From Saposhnikovia divaricata (Eukaryota > Streptophyta > Magnoliopsida > Apiales > Apiaceae), in NCBI GenBank assembly GCA_036435485.1, contig CM071597.1, positions 13,571,881 through 13,635,880 on the forward strand: a stretch of DNA of 64,000 nucleotides, written 5' to 3'. This document shows positions 9,027-19,436 of this stretch, piece after piece. The position numbers and the translations under genes are program-made. Below the pieces are notes generated by a model that saw only the letters and a program-made list of their open reading frames with translations, ran no database searches and was not told the origin of the DNA. Numbering within the stretch: the first letter of the stretch is position 1; every line of letters begins with the position of its first letter.

Positions 9027-12000
9027 ATGGCAAACCCTAAACTCACCATATCATTCCAAACTAATTTCATCGCAATCACCAGTGATGTGGAAGCACCGAA
9101 TGCCAATTTCAAGTGCTTTGTTCGGTGGTTGTCTGAATCATACATCAAGAGTGCGCTCTCAGCCAACCCAACTCTGTACATAGATCTATTGGAACAATTC
9201 TGGAGGACTGCTACTGTGGAGGTCATCGCTCTTGAGAATGCTATCACTTCTTATATTGTTCACTGCAAGATTCAAGGAGAGGATATCACTATCACCACTG
9301 CAGACATGAATCAAGCCTTGGATATGCAGCAAGAGACGTATGATGCTCTGGCCTCCAATGATGAGTTGGAAGAATTCTTTGACTTCATCAACTACTCTGA
9401 TACTATCAAGCTGGGAAAGTTGAATAGGAAGTTCTTAAGGAAAGAATGGAGCTTTGTATTTGCTACACTCCTTCATGTATTCACTGCACGGAAATCAAGC
9501 TTTGATCAGATTAGTACACCCGTGCAGCAGCTTGCCTATGCCTTGGCTCATGGGAGAAAGATAGATGTTGGACTTCTCATCCTACAGGAACTCTATGGGA
9601 GACTTGGTCAGACCACAGCCAAGAGAGGTAATGAAATTTTCTTTCCTCGCTTTATTCAATCAGTGCTTAACTTTAAAAATGCTTCTTTGATTGAATTGCC
9701 TGGAGTAGATAAGAGTAAAATAGGCTATCCTAGGTCCATGACCAAACTCATTTTTGGTAATTTGGAGACTAGGAATGATGTGGATGTAAGACTTAGCATA
9801 ACTCCCCACATGGAGGGTTTGTTTAGGTCTTACCCCCACAACATGCCAATATTTGATTCTAAATCTCAGTTAGCACAGCCTAAGCAAGGAGAACAAAGTG
9901 CTAACCCAAGGCCTGCTAACCAACCCCCCCAGCCAAACACTCTATCCAGCAAAGAGCCAACTGCATCATCCTCTCAAAAGGGTGATGTTAGTAAAAAGAA
10001 GAGAAAACAGGTTGCTTCTGAACCTTTAGAAATCTTAACTGAAGCAGCCTTGGCTGTAGAACTAGGGTTAGAAAGTGAGAAACCTGAGTCACCTATCATA
10101 ATCCTAAAGAAGAAGAAGAAGTCTAAAACCACCTCTTCAGTCACTCAAATGGCTGAAGTTGTAAAATCAGGGGCACACAGCTCACTAGATGTATCCTCTC
10201 AACAGGATGCATCTATAGAATCAAGCATCCTCCCCAATGCACCTATCTGTAAAGAGTCAGCACAAGGGAGTGATAAGGCTGGCACAACACTGAGTGGAGA
10301 GCACATCATAACTGAAACTCCCTCTATTTCTCAGGGGGAGTTGCCAAAATCTTGTCTACAACACACTTCTCTTTCAGAATCTACCACTCATATTTCTTTG
10401 AAGCCTGCAACTCAAGCAATTGAGGAGCAAGGCATTGATCATCAAGAATTCTTTTCCTTTGATGAGCCAATGAATTCAAGTGACTTGGTGCATGACACCT
10501 TGCTCACCACCCAGGTACCACATTTGGATGGTCAGGGAATGCATGCTGGGGCATATCCTAATGACACCATCACAAACACAGAGGATTCACTAGTTCTTAC
10601 TAGAGACTCTGTGCCTGTGTCAACTACTGTTGTAACTCATCCCACTTCTGTGGAGACAACAGTAGTAGAGTCTGTTCATCCGGTTGCAGAAGTTGCATCT
10701 GTAACTGAGGAGCCTAGCAAGCCTAGCTCTAGCTCTAACTTTTTGTCTCAATGGCTGAAGCCTGTGCAACATGACAGTGCTTCAGGATCAGGGTCTGTTC
10801 CACCACAATTGACGGTTGAAGCACTTCAAAGCTTAGTTGTGGATCAGATCCCTGAGTTCACAAAAATTGCTCAGCACCTTCTCACTGCAAACATGCCCAA
10901 TCCAGACTATGAAGCTATTCTCCTATGTCACAAAGAGGATGTAGAGCTACAGAAGGAGAAAATCATAGATGAAACTGAGAGAGATGGGAATATCGATGCT
11001 TGGCTGCAAGGAACCAATTCAATCCCTCTCTCAGAAGGTCTCCAGTATCTCAGAGAAGAGTACATCACTTCACTAGGGTCCAATGCCAAATCTCTCAACC
11101 CTACTGATGTGTTTGAAGCAGTGAATGACAGCTATAAAGGCATTCTCAAGGCTGCACACTATCTTGGTAAAGGCTTAAAGACAGAAATTAATGAAGTGTG
11201 TTCAGCTACAACCAAGGAAGTGCATGAGATCAAGAGGACTTTTGATGCTAAATTCCCTCAATTGGAGACTGTGCTCAAGGACATTCGAACCTGCAATGCT
11301 ACTTGCACCAGGATGGACAATGGTTTAGCTATTCTCAAGGATGCTGTCACAGGTCTGGGGCACAAATTTCAATCCTTATCAGATCAGACAACTGATGCCA
11401 ATGCCATGCTCAGGACCCTCTTTGCAAATCAATATGGAGACAAGCTGGTCACTGAGGTTCCTGTGCATGAGATGTCAAGGTTCGAAGTGCAGAGACTGAA
11501 GGATCAATCCCTATCTGGTTTTAAGGCCAATGAACTCTTCACTAAAGTGGATACTCTTGAAAAGGAGGTAGTCTCTCTCCACAAGTCCAATGCTCATCTT
11601 ACAGACACTGTGACAACTCTGACTGAGCAGTTGAACACTCAAGCCACCACAACAGCTGATGTCCTTCTGCATCAACAATCAATGTTGTCTGCAATGATGA
11701 AGCACATGGGTCTTCCCCTACCTGATGAATCTTCAACTCCAAAGGTGCATCCTACAGTCCCTGTGTCTGTCAACAAGCCTAAGGGGGAGAAGAGGATATC
11801 AAAGAACTCAAATCCAAAGGGGGAGAGATCACTAGAAAAGGGCATCAAGATCACTGAGGGTGGCCATCAGAGAACTTTGAAATCTACTACTCATGTGCCT
11901 GGAAAAGGAAAGGACAAAGTTGATGTGCCTCCCACTTCTCTGCCAGTTGTCACTCTACCAACTGTGCACATCACTACTCCTGATGGTCAAAGGCAGTCTA

Positions 12001-13805
12001 TTACAACCACAGTGGTTGCAGGGAGTATGCCATCTGACAAGCCTCAAATCTCAATATCTAAGAGTGCCAAGCCAGTAGAAGTGAAGGTGGTCACTGAGGC
12101 CAAGCTACAAGAAATTGCAAACTCAAATGTCTATCATGATGATGCATTCTTGGAGCTTCTGAAAGTCTCTAGAGAACAGGCTGGTGATGCTCTGCTATAT
12201 CATGAGAGTTTGAAGAGTCAGATTGACTGTCTCACTGTAGTACCAAGGAGGCTTAATGATCTATGGCTCAAGGAGATATTGATGGTAGGAAAGAACAAGA
12301 TATGGCACTTAACCATCAATACTCTACAGAGTCTAAAGCACTCAGAAGTGAATGTGCTCCTTGGACTAATTGAGAAGGGAAATGAGAACAACAAGAGTCT
12401 TCATGATGAATTGAGGAATGGTCAACCTTCAAGGCTACCTGAAGTTTTCACAGATCCTAGAACTATTATCTACCAGGCTGGAACAAGAATTGAAGATATC
12501 AAGCAGCTGGTCATTCCTAAGCATCTAACTCCTCAAAATAAAAATCTCATCATAGCCATCATTGAGAAACTGATCAAGAAGAAGGGATCTAGAACAGCAG
12601 AAGAATTAGAAGCTATATCTTATCTCAGGTCATATATTGCAACTGGCATTGTATCTGAGACTGCTAAGTTCAACCCAAGCAAAGATCAAGACAAGGATGA
12701 AGATAAAAGTGATGGAAGGAGAAGATATCACAGGAGTAATAAGGGTGATGAAGACAAGAAGAAGAAGAAGGATGATGAGAAGAGGAAGAATGATGATGAT
12801 CAAGGTAAAGGCTCTGAGAGGAAAAGTGGAAGACAGCAAGCCTCAGGCATTGCTGACAGTAACCTCACCACAACACAAGACTCTAAGTCTAGGGTGAATG
12901 CTGCCAGTAGTGACCTTTCAAAATTTGCATCTATGGCTTCTGCAACTGTCTTGCCACCTCAAGAAGAGAAGAAGATTCAAGTCAAGAAACCATCTGTATG
13001 TTTCAAAAAGCAAACTGCTAATGGAATACTACAATGGTCTACAAACAAAGGTCACATACTGCTGCCAAGTAATCATGTAAAAAGAATCAAGTTCAAGCAA
13101 GCTGCAAGGAAATCAAAGCCAACCATATCAAAAACCCTGACAATCTATCCAGGCCTAAAACTCCAACCACTAGATGAAGATTATGATGTAGACCAACTGC
13201 AATTTTTGCAAGCTCAAAGAATCTATCATGTTGCCATTGTTGATAATTGCCTTGAGATTAAATATTCGGATGGAAGGGAGGAGAAATTCAAACAAGGAGG
13301 ATGTCAACACTGGGGCAAGCTATATGACATAGAGAGAATCATTGCACTGTTGAGCTCAGAAGATAAAGTGGAGAGAGTATGGAAACTGGAGCTAATTGAT
13401 TTTGTGAAAATGAAGAGAGATCATGAAGAAAAAGTCAGAAAAGAGTGTTTTGAGAAATGGCTGGCAAGGGAGAAAGAAATTGAGAGACTGGAAAGTGAAG
13501 CAGAAAAGCTGAGGAAAAAGGGTTTGTGTAGAGTTCAGTTCAACCCCTACATGGTAAAGTATAGGAGGAGGAATGGAAATCAAGTCAACATCAGAATGAA
13601 TCTACTCAACCACTATCCTGCAAATATTCTGGAACCAGTACTTGAAGATTTCAAAGACTCAATTTTGCTTGAAGAATTGGATGCTATGGCAGAAATAATA
13701 AAAGCTATGGATGAGAATACAAGGAAGGAGAAAGAAAGAAGAGAGAAAGAATATGATGAATTTCAAGCCAAAGCTATGGAAAGGGAATCAAAAGACAATG
13801 GCTAG
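9027..13805 (+). CDS. ORF3 of Element I: 1592-aa protein of unknown function
   Basis: Intact frame downstream of pol, in the position where Sireviruses carry an extra (sometimes called env-like) ORF. The N-terminal 275 residues look globular. Their pattern (a WLSESYIKSALSANPTLYI block, then EQFW, DMNQALD, KEWSFVFATLLHVFTARKSS, FFPRFIQSVLN) resembles a domain I recall in Copia-associated proteins of asterid plants; its function is not known to me. Residues 280-575 are Ser/Thr/Pro-rich. About 590-880 are helical with coiled-coil character. About 1205-1270 are very rich in Lys, Asp and Arg. The C-terminal 260 residues hold a folded-looking part and two charged helices. No N-terminal signal peptide and no hydrophobic membrane segment are visible, so a classical envelope protein is unlikely. 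A telo-box is repeated just inside the ORF (9032-9040). It may aid assembly, nuclear import or targeting, but this is speculation. Confidence 0.88.
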   Translation: MANPKLTISFQTNFIAITSDVEAPNANFKCFVRWLSESYIKSALSANPTLYIDLLEQFWRTATVEVIALENAITSYIVHCKIQGEDITITTADMNQALDMQQETYDALASNDELEEFFDFINYSDTIKLGKLNRKFLRKEWSFVFATLLHVFTARKSSFDQISTPVQQLAYALAHGRKIDVGLLILQELYGRLGQTTAKRGNEIFFPRFIQSVLNFKNASLIELPGVDKSKIGYPRSMTKLIFGNLETRNDVDVRLSITPHMEGLFRSYPHNMPIFDSKSQLAQPKQGEQSANPRPANQPPQPNTLSSKEPTASSSQKGDVSKKKRKQVASEPLEILTEAALAVELGLESEKPESPIIILKKKKKSKTTSSVTQMAEVVKSGAHSSLDVSSQQDASIESSILPNAPICKESAQGSDKAGTTLSGEHIITETPSISQGELPKSCLQHTSLSESTTHISLKPATQAIEEQGIDHQEFFSFDEPMNSSDLVHDTLLTTQVPHLDGQGMHAGAYPNDTITNTEDSLVLTRDSVPVSTTVVTHPTSVETTVVESVHPVAEVASVTEEPSKPSSSSNFLSQWLKPVQHDSASGSGSVPPQLTVEALQSLVVDQIPEFTKIAQHLLTANMPNPDYEAILLCHKEDVELQKEKIIDETERDGNIDAWLQGTNSIPLSEGLQYLREEYITSLGSNAKSLNPTDVFEAVNDSYKGILKAAHYLGKGLKTEINEVCSATTKEVHEIKRTFDAKFPQLETVLKDIRTCNATCTRMDNGLAILKDAVTGLGHKFQSLSDQTTDANAMLRTLFANQYGDKLVTEVPVHEMSRFEVQRLKDQSLSGFKANELFTKVDTLEKEVVSLHKSNAHLTDTVTTLTEQLNTQATTTADVLLHQQSMLSAMMKHMGLPLPDESSTPKVHPTVPVSVNKPKGEKRISKNSNPKGERSLEKGIKITEGGHQRTLKSTTHVPGKGKDKVDVPPTSLPVVTLPTVHITTPDGQRQSITTTVVAGSMPSDKPQISISKSAKPVEVKVVTEAKLQEIANSNVYHDDAFLELLKVSREQAGDALLYHESLKSQIDCLTVVPRRLNDLWLKEILMVGKNKIWHLTINTLQSLKHSEVNVLLGLIEKGNENNKSLHDELRNGQPSRLPEVFTDPRTIIYQAGTRIEDIKQLVIPKHLTPQNKNLIIAIIEKLIKKKGSRTAEELEAISYLRSYIATGIVSETAKFNPSKDQDKDEDKSDGRRRYHRSNKGDEDKKKKKDDEKRKNDDDQGKGSERKSGRQQASGIADSNLTTTQDSKSRVNAASSDLSKFASMASATVLPPQEEKKIQVKKPSVCFKKQTANGILQWSTNKGHILLPSNHVKRIKFKQAARKSKPTISKTLTIYPGLKLQPLDEDYDVDQLQFLQAQRIYHVAIVDNCLEIKYSDGREEKFKQGGCQHWGKLYDIERIIALLSSEDKVERVWKLELIDFVKMKRDHEEKVRKECFEKWLAREKEIERLESEAEKLRKKGLCRVQFNPYMVKYRRRNGNQVNIRMNLLNHYPANILEPVLEDFKDSILLEELDAMAEIIKAMDENTRKEKERREKEYDEFQAKAMERESKDNG

Positions 13806-13950
13806 TTCTTCATCATAGGCTGTAAGATTACTCACTCTGTAGTTCTATCCAAATTGCTGATGGAAATTCATACCTGTACTGTCAAGTTTTATCTTTATGT
13901 ATGATAGGCTTGTTATCAGACATGAAATTGTGACTAAGGGTCTTACTCAC

Positions 13951-13964
13951 AATTTGGGGGAGAT
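13951..13964 (+). promoter_or_regulatory. Polypurine tract of Element I
   Basis: AATTTGGGGGAGAT directly before the TGTTAG start of the 3' LTR, the expected primer site for plus-strand DNA synthesis. Confidence 0.92.
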
Positions 13965-15116
13965 TGTTAGTCACAGAGGCATGCCTGAATACATCTAATA
14001 ACAAGCCTAAGTATGTGTAATGCTATGCATTACCTACATGACCTCTTAACTGAGGGAACCTCTAGTTGTAGAGTTTCTATTTGTTCTGTACTTGTAATAG
14101 GCATCAAATTCTATCTGTGTAACTGTACCTACTAAGTCAAGAATAAAGCTTGAAAGAAGTTCTAAGGTTCATGCCTCAAGCAAGAGAATGAAGACTGCCA
14201 AATAATCACAGTTGGGATTTGAAGAAATGAAGAATTTGCCTAAGTACCAATTCGAGAAGTACATTTGTCTATTCGAGAAGTCTAGCATTCGAGAAGTCTG
14301 AAGTTCGATATCTCAGAAGACACTATTCGATATCTCTCAATATGCTATTCGATATCTCAGGGATTCGATATGTCAAAATGCTCTATTCGATATCTCAAGG
14401 AGTCCCAGAGAAAAGAGCTATTCGAGAAGTGATTCGATATGTCAAGATAACACTATTCGAGAACTCAGAGTTATCGATCAAGTCAACTCCAGTTCTCGAA
14501 TCACTTACTTAGTCACTTCTCGAATACATTCTTGAGGACAAAATACTGAAGAATTGTACAAGTCAGAAACCTGCAACAAGCCAGGATACTTTATTTGACT
14601 CTGTCCTATAAAGCATGCTGGAAAGCCTACAAAGAAGCTTGGAGAGATAAGACAAGGGACAAGGAGCTGAAGAAGTGGATCTAAACAGGCTTTTCAAAGT
14701 CAAATCTGTAGCCGTTTGGACTCTTACTAAAATGAGATAGACAGACTGGAAAGTGCTTTTGTTTTTTACCTACCTCATTTGTAGCAAGGGGGTGTATCCA
14801 TGTCTATAAGGATACAGCCTCACTTCCTTAGCTGTTAAGGTTTTGAAGTTTCTCAAATATATCCAGAAAATATCTCTCTGAGAAAAACGAAGCTGAGAAT
14901 ACTATCATTTGTATTCACAGATTGTAGCAACATCTTAATCTAATAAAATATTAGATTAAAGTGATATTGTGTTGTGTTTGTGTTTAATTATCCGCATCTT
15001 CATATCTCACACACTCATCACTTATCTTGCTGCAAAGATTCAAAACCGAAGAAAAACTCAAGAATCCATTCACCCCCCCCCCCTCTGTATTCTTTTACTG
15101 TATTCAATACTCAACA
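13965..15116 (+). repeat. 3' LTR of Element I
   Basis: 1152 bp. By eye it matches 1260-2409 at every base except a C-run of eleven instead of nine (about 15073-15083). It is followed by CTTTA (15117-15121). Confidence 0.96.
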
Positions 15117-15139
15117 CTTTATCTAATTAAACTCTATCG

Positions 15140-15393
15140 ATTTATTTCCAAGATAAAATTTAATGCATACTTTATCTTATTATAATTTATCGATTTATTT
15201 TCAAGATAAATTTTAATGCAGACTTTATCTTATTAAATTTAATCAATTTATTTTAAAGATAAAGTTTAATGCATCATTTTCAGTTATTAAAGTTTAACAA
15301 ATTGTCCTCTATAATGCATCATTTTTAAGTATTAAAGCTTCAATGAACTTTTCCCGAATTAAGGTTAGTGAGTAAAATAAATTAACATAATAC
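15140..15393 (-). repeat. Right arm of the long inverted repeat
   Basis: Complementary to 721-960. It contains about three roughly 57-bp sub-repeats, each with a GATAAA...TTTAATGCA core. With Element I (1260-15116) and one CTTTA removed, the two arms face each other across about 300 bp. Confidence 0.7.
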
Positions 15394-16768
15394 TAATAAT
15401 CAAATTTGAACCTAAGTTTAATGAATAAAATAAAATCCGAACCTAAGTTTAGTGACTAAAAGAAAATCGGACCTAACATTAGTGAGTAAAAAAGAAAAAT
15501 TCATAGTTGAGTGGTAGGTTTCTAAAAAGGTCAATAGTTTAGTGATAAAAAAATTCATTTTCCCTAAGAATAATTAATTCTCCTAACTGTACGAGATCAT
15601 AATTATAGATAATAATGTATTTGATATAAATAATTAAAATATGAATTTTTTAATATTGATTATATACCTATTTTTTTCAATTTATTTAATAATATTTTTT
15701 TATCTACTGTGTAATAATATTATTATTTTATGTCTATTTTTCTTTCAATTTATTTAATATTAAAAGAAAAACATTGGCAAAATTTTATTTTTTTAATTTT
15801 GAAAATTTTGTTTTAATGACATTAAATAAATAATTAAGATAATATGTTCATATCTAAACTATTATTATTTGTAATTTAGTTAATGATTATAAATTCTTTT
15901 TACGTTTAATAACTAAATTGTAAATTATAATAAAATTTTGTTATTCATTCGCAAATTTTTTCGAGCTCGATGATCTAATTGCAAGTTAAGTATAAGTTGA
16001 ATTATCTTTTTGCTATTTAACCATTCAATTTACACATTCTTTTTTTACGTGGCAAGTGATATGAGATGATAACATAATATTTAACGGAGTTCCGTTAAAA
16101 TGAAACTTAATTCAATATGAATTTTTTTATGTTCAGTGATTAGATTACTAGTTTTAATTGATTGAATTATGAATTTAAAAGTTTTTCAAATTTAATGATT
16201 CACCTGCAAGTTGATGTCATTTGAGTGATTAAAATGCCATTTAACGGGTGTTGGTCAAAATTATCACAATTTTAAATTAAATAATCCCAAATATCACAAT
16301 TTGAAATGATGGTCTCAAATATCACACTAAAACATTACATCATGTAGCGTTTTCATTTCTTTAACGAAAACGCTACATCGTGTAACGTATCGATCTCTTT
16401 TTTTTTACAAAACAGTTTTGGATTCAAAACTATATTTAAAGTGGTGTTTTAAACCCAACACGAAACTTTAAGTGGTATTACCTAAAATTCTAAGTGTTTT
16501 GAATCCAAAACGTTATTTTAATTGATGTTACCTAAAACTCTACTTAAAACGATGTTTTGAATCCAAAACACTATTTTAATTGATGTTACCTATTTATTTA
16601 TTTTTTTACTAATTATGTATTTATAAGCACTATTAAAAAATTTATAATCAAAAGGTAAATTTAAATTATATGTTTTACTAAATATTATTTGAAAAATAAT
16701 GTCAGAACACAATAAATACTCGTCTATATGAGTTTGTGATACAGTATAGTGCTCGTCATCTTTATCGG
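15394..16768. other. AT-rich non-coding stretch with small palindromes
   Basis: No gene seen. Near 15400-15500 are three diverged copies of an ACCTAAGTTTAGTGA repeat. TTAACGGAGTTCCGTTAA at 16081-16098 is a near-perfect palindrome with a 2-base centre. Between 16400 and 16590 a roughly 60-bp unit with TTTTGAATCCAAAAC and TTGATGTTACCTA repeats two to three times. These look like decayed MITE pieces. Confidence 0.55.
16337..16383. repeat. Hairpin with about 18-bp arms
   Basis: The arm ACATCATGTAGCGTTTTC pairs with GAAAACGCTACATCGTGT with one or two mismatches around an 11-base loop. It lies within an AT-rich region and is flanked by CAAATATCACA-type repeats. It is probably the core of a foldback element; a small-RNA precursor cannot be excluded. 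Confidence 0.6.
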
Positions 16769-16984
16769 GCGTGTTTGGGAAAACTTAAAATAAGTAAAAA
16801 TTTCATATTTTGATAATTTTTTTTATACAAGTATTTAATGTATGTTTGAAGTTTTATAAGTTAAAAAAAAAAAGTTAACTTTTTTCAGAAAAAAATTAGT
16901 AATCTTTAACTTTGTCTTAAAATAAATTGATTTATTCTGAAAATAAGTCAATTTTCAGAATAAGTCAATTTATTTTAATCCGGG
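16769..16984. mobile_element. Decayed MITE fragment
   Basis: Starts GGGCGTGTTTGGGAAAACTT, a common plant MITE terminus. It contains inverted TTATTCTGAAAATAAGTC and GACTTATT pieces and ends close to CCGGGC at 16979-16985. No clear duplication. It abuts the start of unit B. Confidence 0.4.
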
Positions 16985-18263
16985 CTTTTTGATATGATGT
17001 CTAAGAAACTCTTTTTCAATTTTGCAACTTGTTTCTTTTTTATTTTATTATTTTTAATGTACGAACAATTTTTTCTCCATAAAACATGTGTAGTTTATTT
17101 ACATTTTTTTATTACGACTAAAAATCATAAAAATATTACAAGAAAATCAAATTATTTAAATTTATCATATAATAAATTTTTAGACAGACTTTACAACACA
17201 AAAATAAAATACAACTTGATTAAAAATGAAGTAAGTACAAAATGACACAATCAACTATTACATTTATTATGGTGTACAAATTGAGTCATTTGCATTAAAA
17301 ACAACAAATGGAGAATACTTCCAATTTGGCAAAAGCACCTATCAAGTGACAAAAACAAAAGTACGGTTGTTTGTTTGGAGTGTTAGGTTTATAATAAATA
17401 TAACATATTAGTATCCTCCAATATCCAAGAAAAAGTTCTACTAGTGTTAAGGATCATAGTATAATGTTACTCATAGTATAACTAGTGAGTGATATATATA
17501 TAAGTCATACAAAACTCATTTTGGTTCTTGAGGTATATAAACATGAACCACAATGAACCACTATTTTTGTGAAATTTAGCCACAAGTATTAGTTAGTACT
17601 GGTCTAGATACCATGGATTTGAGAAAATTGCATTTACAATTCTCAATATATAACATGTCAAGAACTATACATTTTAGGTTTCCTTTTATTTTTTTGTGAA
17701 AGGCAATTTAGTAATGGATAGATTAAAGGGCCTAGCCCAGATACACAAGCCGAACAAAACACCAAACCAACTAATTAATTGTGACTTCAACAACTAGATC
17801 AACTACCTAGCCCACTACAAATAACTTAAAACAGCCCAATAACTTAAAAAACTCAATACATAACTAAACAGATAATTAAAATAATTACTTTATTTCAGAA
17901 TAACTATACATAAAGGTTTAGTTTTATTTCTGATTTTGAATATAAGAATTTAAATACCGGTTCTACAAAATCTCTACCATTTTTAAAATTACATAAGAGG
18001 GTATTAGCATTATGATGTCTTTCATTTATGCTTGTAATTAGAATAATAGTTTAAAACTCGTGCACGGATTTTCTTTAATATTATAGGAATTTTTTTTATG
18101 TTAAATTGAAAATTTTAAAACATGAATTTTTTATGATTAAAATTTTAAATGATATGATTTGATAATAATATTGAAAGTGATATGTTTAAAAAATGAAAGA
18201 TTTTAACTTGAAAATATGAAAAAATAATATATTTTAGCTGAAAAATTAAGGTCACCCGTTAAT

Positions 18264-19117
18264 TATTAGTTACATTATTATAATATTAATATTTTATTCT
18301 ATTTAAATAAATTTCCTGTGATATTAATGAAAAATAAAAATATTTAGATAGAAACAATAAAAAAGGCAATGTAACATGTTATAGCTAAAAATAATAATTT
18401 AGTAGTTATTAGTAATTATAATATTATTTTATTATTTTATTAAATAGAATGCCCGCACTATATTTAGAAAAAGAAAAAAAATGAAGTTGATGAAATATAA
18501 AAGATAATGTGCTTTAACTTAAATTATTTTATAAATTTATTCACATATGGCTTGATAACTTTTGATCTCTTAGGATTCAAATCTGACAAGAGAAAATTAA
18601 ATCAAATAAAAAATCAAGATTTTAGCTTTATTTAAAACTGATGAGAAATGTCTTGGTAAATATAAAATGTGAACAAGTACACATCAAAAGTTATTAGTTA
18701 CATTATTATAATATTAATATTTTATTCTATTTAAATAAATTTCCTGTGATATTAATGAAAAATAAAAATATTTAGATAGAAACAATAAAAAAGGCAATGT
18801 AACATGTTATAGCTAAAAATAATAATTTAGTAGTTATTAGTAATTATAATATTATTTTATTATTTTATTAAATAGAATGCCCGCACTATATTTAGAAAAA
18901 GAAAAAAAATGAAGTTGATGAAATATAAAAGATAATGTGCTTTAACTTAAATTATTTTATAAATTTATTCACATATGGCTTGATAACTTTTGATCTCTTA
19001 GGATTCAAATCTGACAAGAGAAAATTAAATCAAATAAAAAATCAAGATTTTAGCTTTATTTAAAACTGATGAGAAATGTATTGGTAAATATAAAATGTGA
19101 ACAAGTACAAATCAAGA
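18264..19117. repeat. 427-bp direct tandem duplication
   Basis: 18264-18690 is repeated at 18691-19117 with only about three differences by eye (for example ATGTCTTGG versus ATGTATTGG). Unit D has this stretch once (about 56480-57105). The duplication is therefore recent and specific to unit B. Confidence 0.85.
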
Positions 19118-19252
19118 GGCCACATGCAACCTTAATTTTACAACATAGAATAATGGTTGTTGTGTAGGAGTATCGACCTTTCAACTTTTCATGTTAACAA
19201 CGACTACTTTTATACGTAAGCTTTGAGATTTGTTCACCTCACTCCGATTGTA

Positions 19253-19427
19253 ACTAGGTCGACCAAGAAAAAGCCGTCAACATTCAGTATGTTAATATTC
19301 TTTAATGGAGTAATTTAAATTGAGTCATTTAAATATTAAATAATTTATACTCCAAGTAATTTAAGACTTTAAAATTAGCAATTTGAATGGAGTAATGAGT
19401 TGACGGCTTTTTCTTGATCGATCTAGT
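19253..19427. mobile_element. Small TA-flanked MITE with 29-bp terminal inverted repeats
   Basis: The ends ACTAGGTCGACCAAGAAAAA...CCGTCAAC and GTTGACGG...TTTTTCTTGATCGATCTAGT are inverted copies. TA precedes (19251-19252) and follows (19428-19429). The same element occurs at 57881-58057 in the same flanking context, but with its interior inverted. A lone terminus also occurs at about 19686-19740. Confidence 0.75.
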
Positions 19428-19436
19428 TAATATTTA

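Larger units (their letters stand above)
1260..15116 (+). mobile_element. Element I: complete Copia Sirevirus-type LTR retrotransposon
   Basis: The sequence shows two LTRs of 1150 and 1152 bp, each starting TGTTAG and ending CAACA. The 5-bp target duplication CTTTA lies at 1255-1259 and 15117-15121. A tRNA-Met type primer site follows the 5' LTR, and a polypurine tract precedes the 3' LTR. Three long open frames lie between them: gag, pol (protease, integrase, RT, RNase H) and a 1592-aa extra ORF. That order (protease, integrase, RT) defines Copia. The large gag, the extra ORF downstream of pol and the 13.9-kb size fit the Sirevirus lineage. By eye the LTRs differ only by two Cs in a C-run, so insertion was very recent. 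All parts needed for autonomous movement appear intact, though transcription cannot be judged from sequence. Confidence 0.96.

Noticed and set aside
12630..12839. Overlapping frames on both strands inside the Lys/Asp-rich part of ORF3
   Set aside because: The low-complexity GAT/AAG-rich DNA keeps other frames open. They are not genes.
9027..13805. ORF3 as a host gene trapped between LTRs
   Set aside because: Its position downstream of pol, the shared repeat motifs in its leader and LTR, and its resemblance to Copia-associated proteins favour an element gene. Host capture of the leader remains possible.
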